Shown here: in pieces, positions 57,040 through 64,000 of the stretch
Layout of the letters: every line of letters begins with the position of its first letter
Numbering within the stretch: position 1 is the stretch's first letter
Assembly: GCF_019649055.1 (NCBI RefSeq)
Contig: NW_026570503.1
Coordinates: forward strand, 1-64,000
Direction: 5' to 3'
From: Paramacrobiotus metropolitanus
Lineage: Eukaryota > Tardigrada > Eutardigrada > Parachela > Macrobiotidae
DNA length: 64,000 bases
Position numbers and translations under genes: made by a program
The notes under the pieces: generated by a model
Told to the model about the DNA's origin: nothing
Databases searched by the model: none
The model's input: the letters and a program-made list of their open reading frames with translations, nothing else

Positions 57040-60000
57040 ATGGGAAAATATCGAAGAACGATTGGATGCCTGTTGGACCGTAATCAGGTATGGGCTTATC
57101 AAGAGATCTTGACGGAAGCCCTGGTGGTGCTGTGGATTGGACTGCATACCGCGCTGAAATTTGCAGCGCGTTTCTTTCCGGAATGGAAGAACACGCGCGT
57201 GGATCCCGATGCATGGACCACTATGGATCGGTATCTGGGATGGCTTGGATATGTGAGTTTGTTTGCAAAGTTATTCGTAAAAAATACTTGAGACTCTGAG
57301 AGATTTGACCCGGTATATAGCGTCAATTAAATTCGTGTACATCCACGGCCACTTACCGTGTTGCGCACTCACAGGCACTTTTCTGCATTGCTTTATATAA
57401 TTTTGTAGCCAAAGGATTTGTTACCTTAGGCGTGAAATCTATTTGCGCGCGCAGCATCCGGTTGGAAAGTTATGGGAACCAGAATCCCAAACAGTTAAAA
57501 TGCAATATGGTGTACCTAAACCCGCATTATGGACCGCATTATGGACCGATCTCCTTCTAATTTCGCATGTAAAACGACACAACCATGGAGATTACACCGA
57601 TCCAAATCATCCAGTGCTATGGCATGTCTTTTAGATTTTAAAAAGAATTTCAAAAATTAAATTAAATTTCATTAATTTTTAAAATTTTGAAAAAAACTGT
57701 GGATGTCTGGATCGGTGTAAGAGATCGCTTCATGGAAATATGCATTTACGGGCAAAATCTGAAGGAGATCGGTCCATAATGCGATTTGTGGTACACCGGA
57801 ATACATTTAAACGTTTTGACATTTTGTTGCCCTGATAATGTAGCACGGAAAAACGGATTTCACGCCTGCGTATACAAACCATTAGCCTACACATTGTCAA
57901 AAAGCAATCTACAAAAGTCTGTGAAAGTGCGTGACAGCGAAAGTTCGGGTACTAATAAACCCTGGGAATGGGAATTGGGAGTTGGTATTGGGAATCGGTA
58001 TTGGGAATGGTATTGGTAATGGGAAACACCCTAATAGATGGGAATGGTATTTCTAATGGGAATGGGAATGGGAAAATGAAAACTTTCGCAAGAAGAACGC
58101 AGACGAAGTCGAAGCACATTCTGGTATATATTACGCGTAGGCAGACTGCTATTACCGGGTGGGTTAAAAAAAATTCGGTCTGCTTTGCTGCGCTAGGTCC
58201 TGCCAAATACTAAATCGATATCATATAATCATACTAGTTTCAACTGAGAGCAATTTCAACAGTATAACAATACTGCGTGTTTGTTAACGATAATATTGTA
58301 ATATTGTAATTGTATTGCAATTGTCTAATAAGTTAACATGAGTAACCGAAAGAAAACCCGCATTTGGCAAATAGCAAAACGCCGGCCAAATTTTTTTAAT
58401 ATTTTAATTTGAATTATAGTCATAATTAAAAAATGGCATAGAATTGCGGCCGAGCAAGTTTAGCCAAAATGAACACGGCCGAAATGAAAACGGCCGACGC
58501 GATCGGTAGCCGTCACCACCTTTCTAATTTGCTTTTAGCCGCTTTTACAATTCTGTTACTGCCACCACCGGCAGGAAAGGCGCCAGACGAACCTTATCGT
58601 GACTTAACGCATCGCTGAATGCTGCCTTATCATTTTGACAATAAATTTAACATTTTCAGAATTTCAGTTCCGCAGCGAATGCGATTGCGAAATGTCCACC
58701 ATTATGCCATCCCTTTGCTGCTGTGCGCGCAGAAAAAATTCCAGTGTTCTCGCTTCCTTTGATCTCAGCATTTCCTTAATCAGTGGTGCACTGGTGCCGG
58801 CAGAGTTAGTATCGAGGTTTTCGTCGGCAGCGCCGCGTCATCAACATATTATTGCCCCTCTTTTTGCACTGACAGTGACTGCACCCAGTGGTCCCCGGCA
58901 GCTATCGTATCTTTCTGGTGGTTTAGCATCCGGATTTTTGTGTCTTATAAGAAATGACCAAGAGTGGCAAAATTCAAAAGGGGCGAGAAAGGTGGTAACA
59001 ATAACCATAGGGGGTGTTTGTTTTATTTGAATCTATACCAGCAGTCACCGAGGGTGGTTGCTTCATACATCAAGACACCGTGACACAATAGTCGCATCCA
59101 TTAGAATTTTGGATTCCATCCTCTAAGTGTACCCATTTTCACAAGACACTTCATAAAAAAACGCAACGATCTTATTTTAGCTTAGTTACTTTAGGTTGCA
59201 ATTGCTCTTCAAACGAAACCAGCCTGGTATCGATTTAGCATCTGTCAGGACCTAGCACAGTAAAGCATACCGCCATTTTGTTGAGCCACCAGGTAATTTT
59301 ACGCGTTATGTATACCAGAAAGTGCTTCGACTTCGTCTGCGTTCTTCTTGCGAAACTTTCGTTTTCCCATTCCCATTCCCATTACGAAATACCATTCCCA
59401 ATTATTAGGATGTTTCCCATTACCAATACCATTCCCAGCACCAATTCCCAATACCAACTCCCAATTCCCATTCCCAGGGTTTATTAGTACCCCGAAAGTT
59501 CCCGTGGATGTACACGTACATGGTGCTACATATGTACCGGTACAAATCCCTTAAGCTATAGGGTAACTGATGTTAATGGAACATTGATTGTTGCCAGTAA
59601 GGCCAAATAACATACAGTTGTTGTTGACGGGTAGCGGTGCAATGCTAATTACCGTAATTGAACGTGATAACGAAAGTAAAAGTTATTAATTATCACACAG
59701 CCTGCTGTAAACAATCCACGGTACAAGATTATCGAAATCGATAGACCAACCGTAGACCACGATGTCATCGATAACTTCACCTAAGAAATCTGTCATACAG
59801 TACTCCGCTTCTTTTAGCACTCTTAGCAGCAGATTCCATCAGAAAACCACGAATGCTTTCTTCTGACAGGATATGGACGGATGCCGCGCATGGGATGATA
59901 TTGTATCCGGATGGATGCCATCCGGCGACGACACCAAATCCAACGCCGACTCGATGCCGGTTTCCGCGGTTAGCGACATCCGCGGTCACTTCGGTTACGT

Positions 60001-60938
60001 GGCCACGATGGTCACCGTCTGCAACACGGTCATTCTGTGCGTGTCAGTAGGGTGTTCGTTATTTGTTAATCGGAACTGGAAATTCCCGCTGTGGACACAA
60101 CATCTGCGCGGCTGCCAACACTTACGGGCCCTTTCGAACCGCAAGCCGTGGAAACTGCTGGAGGGACACTTCGCCTTGCGTTCACTGATCGTGTGCGTGA
60201 TGTGCCCGGTTTTTGTCATTCTCAGCATGGTCGTCTGGATGATACTGGCGGTACTACCGGTTGTGATTGTGACCGGCAATATTGCTTGGATCGCGGCTAA
60301 GACATTCGGGCTTAAGGCTGTGTTTCCATGTTGCGTTCTGTGGGTGTGCGTGCTCAGCGTACACTGCACCGGGAGAATCTGGGGATTCTGGATGAAGGAG
60401 ACTTATTTCACATATATTAACAACTTTTTCAGGTTGGCGAATTTTATTATCACGAAATTAAGAAATGTTTTTTGTCCACGGTGGAAATGTTCACCTTATC
60501 TGTTAACAGCTGACGACAGAGAATTTTGAATTTCATTCATCGTAACGAACATTTCTTATAAAAAGCTGCTATGCGTGATAGGAGGAAATAAGTATCGGAA
60601 ATTTATTTGTGGGTTGTTTTATTTTTTTTAGGCGAGTATGCGGAGCTGCACTACTTCTCCATTCGTCAGAGGTCAAACTAGCTCCGCTTTCAGCGCAGTT
60701 TGTGAAAAACTATCCTAAGACTCAACTGATGATGCGAAAAATGTGGGGACGCTTAGTACCCTTGGTGAAGTGGGCGTTACTCGGCATATGTTGTCAGACT
60801 GTACAGATAAACGTGGACGGTATGAGGAGTGTGATGCTTGCGGCAAAACCCGTTGACGGTGCGTCGTCAAGCAAGGGACGATATAACGTGAATTACAACG
60901 TCACCGACTCCGACTGCTTCCAGTATTCCACGGTGAGC
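57040..60938 (+). CDS. Multi-pass membrane protein, family not recognised
   Basis: Exons: 57040-57252 (ATG start, phase-0 donor tat|gtgagt), 59870-60432 (acceptor ttctgacag, phase-2 donor tttcag|gttggc) and 60632 to about 60938 (acceptor tttttttag, donor ccacg|gtgagc). Frames agree across the joins. Hydrophobic segments are ILTEALVVLWIGLHTALKF in exon 1. Exon 2 has YVATMVTVCNTVILCVSVGC, then SLIVCVMCPVFVILSMVVW with MILAVLPVVIV, and FPCCVLWVCVLSV. Exon 3 has LVKWALLGICC. The layout resembles a seven-helix chemoreceptor-like protein, but I do not see a diagnostic motif. If the last donor is not used, the frame stops at 60966-60968. Further 3' exons were not found. Confidence 0.6.
57300..59552. 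mobile_element. 2.25-kb foldback element in intron 1 of the membrane-protein gene
   Basis: The outer ends are inverted (gatttgacccggtatatagc with gtgtacatccacgg on the left; their complements at about 59500-59552). A nested inverted pair lies at about 57940-58210 and 59226-59515. It includes a minisatellite of gggaatggtatt units on the left and aataccattccc units on the right, followed by the shared blocks gaacgcagacgaagtcgaag and taggtcctg. No transposase is seen. The ends belong to the foldback family at 35.0 and 37.4 kb, so this may be an expanded relative. Confidence 0.7.
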
Positions 60939-60968
60939 ACAACTCAGTGTGGAATCACTCAGCGCTAA

Positions 60969-61728
60969 GAATGATAATAAAATTACGATACTGGCACATA
61001 ATTTTCCAGCCATCTCGCTTTTCATGGCTAAAAACCAAAAAATCTTAAGGAAATGCTTCTGTAGATACTTAGTGTACGAACGTCTTGTTCCTGTACAGGA
61101 GCTATCGCTTTCGAGCACAGTAGTATGTCTGATGAGATACAGTAGCCATTGGCTAGCTATAGGAGGTATGACGCTGAAGAAAGCGTCAAAGGTCACCAGC
61201 GGAGATGTGAGAATAGCAGCCACTTTTTGGCTGTGGACCGGGTGGTAAATGAAGACCCGGGGGTATAATATACTGTATACGGGATGTACTGTATGTACTG
61301 TAAGATGTACTGTGTACTATATAAGATGTACTGTACAGTCACTGGGCAACATACATTGTTGACTGCAAGGACCGTTTGTTGTGGTTTTTGCGATCGCAAC
61401 GTAATACAAAAATGAAATAGAACCAGGGAAAAATGTTTGTTATATTCTCCAGCAATCGTAATCTATATGTTTGTATTACAAAAATAGGAAACTATCATAT
61501 TACTCTACGCTGTCACGTCGCAGCACAATAATCGAATATTTTGATATTTTTGCTTTCCAACGCAGACATAAGTCCCGGCAAGAGCGAAATGATAAAAAGA
61601 AAGAATAATAGCAAGGAACTAATATTATGAAAGTCCACCGCGAGGACCCAGAAAAAATAAAAAGTCATTGCAGAAAGAAAAACTTATTAAAAACCAAATG
61701 CCAAAACTCTGCTTACAGTTTCAAAACA
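60969..61728. other. Intergenic, no supported gene
   Basis: A 99-codon frame at 60949-61248 overlaps the end of the membrane-protein gene and has no motif. About 61260-61340 is a short tandem tract of gatgtactgta words. Nothing else is supported. Confidence 0.4.
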
Positions 61729-62410
61729 CTAATCAATCGTGATGACCTCTGGTACCGATTTTCCTGGTCCATCAAAGACAAAACCTTCATCATCTTCGGT
61801 ATCGGTATCCTCTTCATTCTCGTTATCCGCATCCATAGCTTCGTCTACAATGATGGTATTAATTAATAAGTTTGTACAAAGATAAAGCTATTGACTTACC
61901 GCTGAGAAACCAGGAAATGTCGTCGTTATCTTCTTCATCGCTGTCGACATCATAAGCCGTGATGATGAACCGTTTGACCCGAGGGAAGGTATCCACCATC
62001 CAGCGATCGTGACCGCGGATTTCGCACAGCTCGTTGCCTTCGACATCGAGTGCGCGCAGCTTTGGAAGACGCGTCAACGGTTCCAGTTCATCGCGATGCC
62101 CGAGCTTGTTCCCAACGATGGATAACTTCTCCAAGTTGGGGAAGCACGCGGGTATGAGGCTCAGGTCCTCTAGGTGGTTGTCGCCCAACATGAGTACACG
62201 AAGATTAGGCAGGCGTGGCATCCCCTCTAAGGACCAAAGGTTACAATCGATGAGGCTGAGCTTTTCCATTCCTTGGAACTTGGCAAACCCGGGAAGAACT
62301 GATGGTGGGACCTGTTTCCGTCGAACACCATTTGCGGAGTTTGGGGACTCAACTTACTAAACAAATTGCGGTAAGCTACCTCCTTGTTGGCAACGGAAGC
62401 TGCAGACATT
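61729..62410 (-). CDS. ANP32-like acidic leucine-rich nuclear protein
   Basis: Exons: 62410-62381 (ATG, donor aaggag|gtagct), 62311-61900 (acceptor gaaacag, donor agcg|gtaagt) and 61844-61729 (acceptor attgtag, TAG stop). This gives 185 residues with matching phases. The middle exon holds leucine-rich repeats: MEKLSLIDCNLWSLEGM, LPNLRVLMLGDNHLEDL, FPNLEKLSIVGNKL and LPKLRALDVEGNEL. A capping segment DTFPRVKRFIITAYDVDSDE follows, like the end of the ANP32 LRR domain (LLPQLTYLDGYD). The last exon is an acidic tail (DEAMDADNENEEDTDTEDDE). ANP32 proteins are histone chaperones and PP2A inhibitors of the nucleus. This one is shorter than usual (about 250 residues), and its N-terminal part is brief. 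Confidence 0.75.
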
Positions 62411-62481
62411 TTTCTTATCGACTTAAGAAAAGTAAATGATTTCAAGAAAAGAAAACTACGAGTAGGACAGTGCCAGTGCTG

Positions 62482-62491
62482 CCTTTATATA
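62482..62491 (-). promoter_or_regulatory. TATA box of the ANP32-like gene
   Basis: TATATAAAGG on the minus strand lies about 75 nt upstream of the ATG at 62410, in the right orientation. It predicts a start site near 62455. Confidence 0.6.
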
Positions 62492-62500
62492 CTAAACAGG

Positions 62501-62658
62501 GTAATCGTTTCAGATTACCTGTGGTGGGATGTAATCCTTTCTAATTACCTTAGACTCTATGGCAACTAGTACGGGTAATCGTTTTGGATTACCTTACGTA
62601 CGAGTTGAGGTAATCGATATTGATTGCCTCTTCGGAGGTAATCGATTTTGATTACACC
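62501..62658. promoter_or_regulatory. Array of five TAATC...GATTA palindromes upstream of the ANP32-like gene
   Basis: Twenty-nucleotide words of the form gtaatcNNNNNNNgattacc start at 62501, 62531, 62575, 62610 and 62639. Each is a hyphenated palindrome, the spacers differ in sequence, and the intervals are 29-44 nt. TAATC with GATTA is the core bound by Bicoid/Otx-type (K50) homeodomains. The array begins 10 nt upstream of the TATA box, as expected for a promoter-proximal enhancer. An alternative is a decayed tandem repeat. Confidence 0.6.
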
Positions 62659-62659
62659 A

Positions 62660-63045
62660 AACTAATATATAAATGAGCAAAACGATTCAGGAAAGTGTCA
62701 TTAGCGCTTTGTTTGTTCAAAAGTTGCAATAAGTTACTGTGCACATATAAACATGCCCATTCGGGATTGTCCTCTTACCTGTTTTTGTTTAGCCGTCACA
62801 CCGGTAAGTCACGATGTATCATTTCGTAAAGTTTTATTCCAGTAATCTGTCTGCAGAATTTTTCCGATTCCGTCCGTAACGACAAACGTAGCGAAGACGA
62901 TAAAAAACACCACGTACAAAATAATCAAAAGAACTTTTCACATTTTTTCTCAACGTTGCGCCCGAGGCACATCATAGACTGCAAATTAGCCATTTTAAAG
63001 GTGATAAAGCACCAGTACGATCGCTGTCCTTAAATAGACGTTTTT
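62660..63045. other. Intergenic / 5' region of the IAP locus
   Basis: AT-rich sequence between divergent genes. There is a possible acceptor (tttttgtgcag) just before the IAP reading frame, so part of this may be an intron. No coding motif is seen. Confidence 0.4.
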
Positions 63046-63060
63046 GTGCAGGAAGCCAGG

Positions 63061-63946
63061 ATGAGCTTGGAAGATCGGTTGAAAACTTTCGACAAATGGC
63101 CTTTGGCGTATGTTTCACCGCAGTCCCTGCGGAAGCAGGGTTCATCTACACGGGTGCAGGAGATGAAGTCAAGTGTGTTATGTAATATTGTGCACTTCAA
63201 CTGGATGATGGGTGACCAACCAAAGTTTGAGCACCGGCGAATCAACCCCGACTGCGCGTACGCGGCTATGGTGGCGGATGGCGAGCTGTATTTTCCAGCG
63301 ATGAAGGAATACCGCGACCGTTTTGCGACGTACGCTAATTGGCCAGGGCAAGTTGTTAGCCAACGTCCAATGGATATGGCTAACGCTGGATTTTTCTTCA
63401 ATGAGGAGTGTGGGATCAGGTCCAGTGTTTTGCTGTGGCCGCAAACTGGCGCAGTGGACCCGCGACGATGACCCGTGGATCGAGCACGCCAAGTATGAAC
63501 CTCAGTGCGCATATTTACTGGAGAAGAAGGGTCTGCGTTTTGTGCGAGAGGTTCGACGGCTTCACGATATGGACAAGCTGAAGTGGGCGGGTAGTTTGGC
63601 GAAAGAATCGAATGGATTTTTTGGTGGCGTTCGCAATGGAGCAGGGTGTACACTACACGTACCTGATAAAAGCTGTTCAACGGTATGGGCGCTTTGAGCG
63701 CATCATTGATCTAGTGAAAAGGCAAATGTCATCAAGGCCCGTACCATAGAAGCCCGCTTGGACGAAAACTGTCAACTGGAAAAAGAGTGCAGTGTATGTC
63801 TGAATAAAACGTATCCATATGCTTTGCACCATGTGGGCATGCCATTTGTTGTGTCGAATGTTCTGGTAAAGTGAGAGAATGCCCGCTGTGCCGTCAAGTG
63901 ATTTTGCAAAAAATTAAGCTTTTTTCGCCTAATCAGTCTATTTAAG
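63061..63946 (+). pseudogene. Inhibitor-of-apoptosis (BIR-BIR-RING) gene with about seven frame breaks
   Basis: ATG at 63061 starts MSLEDRLKTFDKWPLAYVSP, the R..TF..WP opening of a BIR domain. BIR1 continues in a second frame (AGFIYTGAGDEVKCV) and returns to the first (CNIVHFNWMMGDQPKFEHRR followed by INPDC), keeping C-x2-C-x16-H-x6-C. BIR2 is RFATYANWP...AGFFF, DQVQCF, then CGRKLAQWTRDDDPWIEHAK and YEPQC, again with all ligands but in three frames. A helical segment (FLVAFAMEQGVHYTYLIKAV) follows, then a RING: ECSVCLNKTYPYAL, and in another frame PCGHAICCVECSGKVRECPLC ending RQVI. Breaks lie near 63130, 63179, 63410, 63430, 63615, 63735 and 63826. IAPs bind caspases through BIR domains and act as RING E3 ligases. 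This copy cannot encode one protein as it stands. Confidence 0.85.
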
Positions 63947-64000
63947 CAGACTAGCATACTAAAATGATTTATTTTGCCATCGAAGAAAATGTTCGGTTTA

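Noticed and set aside
1-64000. CRISPR arrays, operons, rRNA or tRNA genes
   Set aside because: No regularly spaced identical repeats with unique spacers, no bacterial gene organisation and no convincing tRNA cloverleaf or rRNA core were recognised by eye; a tRNAscan or Infernal run would be needed to exclude a tRNA.

Overview
This is a nuclear window from an animal, most likely an invertebrate. Every clear gene is split by spliceosomal introns (about 55 nt to 4.4 kb), there are no bacterial-type operons, and the families are metazoan: a Slo-type channel, an IAP with BIR and RING domains, an ANP32-like LRR protein, expanded degenerate kinases and a CR1/Jockey-like retrotransposon. A tardigrade or other divergent ecdysozoan would fit, but that is a guess. 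All exon structures below were worked out by eye from GT/AG sites, reading phase and remembered family motifs. No alignment was run.

Layout. 1-8.9 kb is gene-poor, with a foldback repeat cluster (2.63-3.31 kb) and a PIF/Harbinger transposase remnant (4.4 kb). 8.88-10.69 kb (+) is a large-GTPase-like gene with two in-frame stops unless a third intron removes them. 11.39-12.53 kb (-) is a protein kinase gene with a frame break and a C-terminal membrane segment. 14.49-15.96 kb (+) is a 5'-truncated non-LTR retrotransposon. 16.47-17.49 kb holds a membrane-protein fragment and a mirror-image minisatellite.

19.56-30.10 kb (-) reads as one gene encoding a chain of five kinase-like domains. Each exon carries the C-lobe of one domain and the N-lobe of the next, and the exons join through phase-1 introns at the kinase hinge. 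None of the five has a normal DFG motif.

31.23-53.02 kb (+) reads as one 17-exon gene for a Slo (BK-like) potassium-channel relative of about 1,750 residues. The exon lengths sum to an open frame, all phases agree, and S0-S6, RCK1 and RCK2 can be followed in order. The K+ selectivity filter is replaced, S4 has lost most charges, there is no calcium bowl, and exon 14 has a helix-rich insert of roughly 350 residues. Its long introns are packed with small DNA transposons, including a TTAA-flanked piggyBac-type MITE, a Tc1/mariner-like element, foldback elements and a gag-like zinc-knuckle fragment.

53-57 kb is repeat-rich and holds a possible LTR. 57.04-60.94 kb (+) is a multi-pass membrane protein gene whose first intron holds a 2.25-kb foldback element. 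61.73-62.41 kb (-) is a small ANP32-like gene with a TATA box and five TAATC-based palindromes upstream. 63.06-63.95 kb (+) is a BIR-BIR-RING inhibitor-of-apoptosis gene whose zinc ligands are all recognisable but whose frame is broken about seven times.
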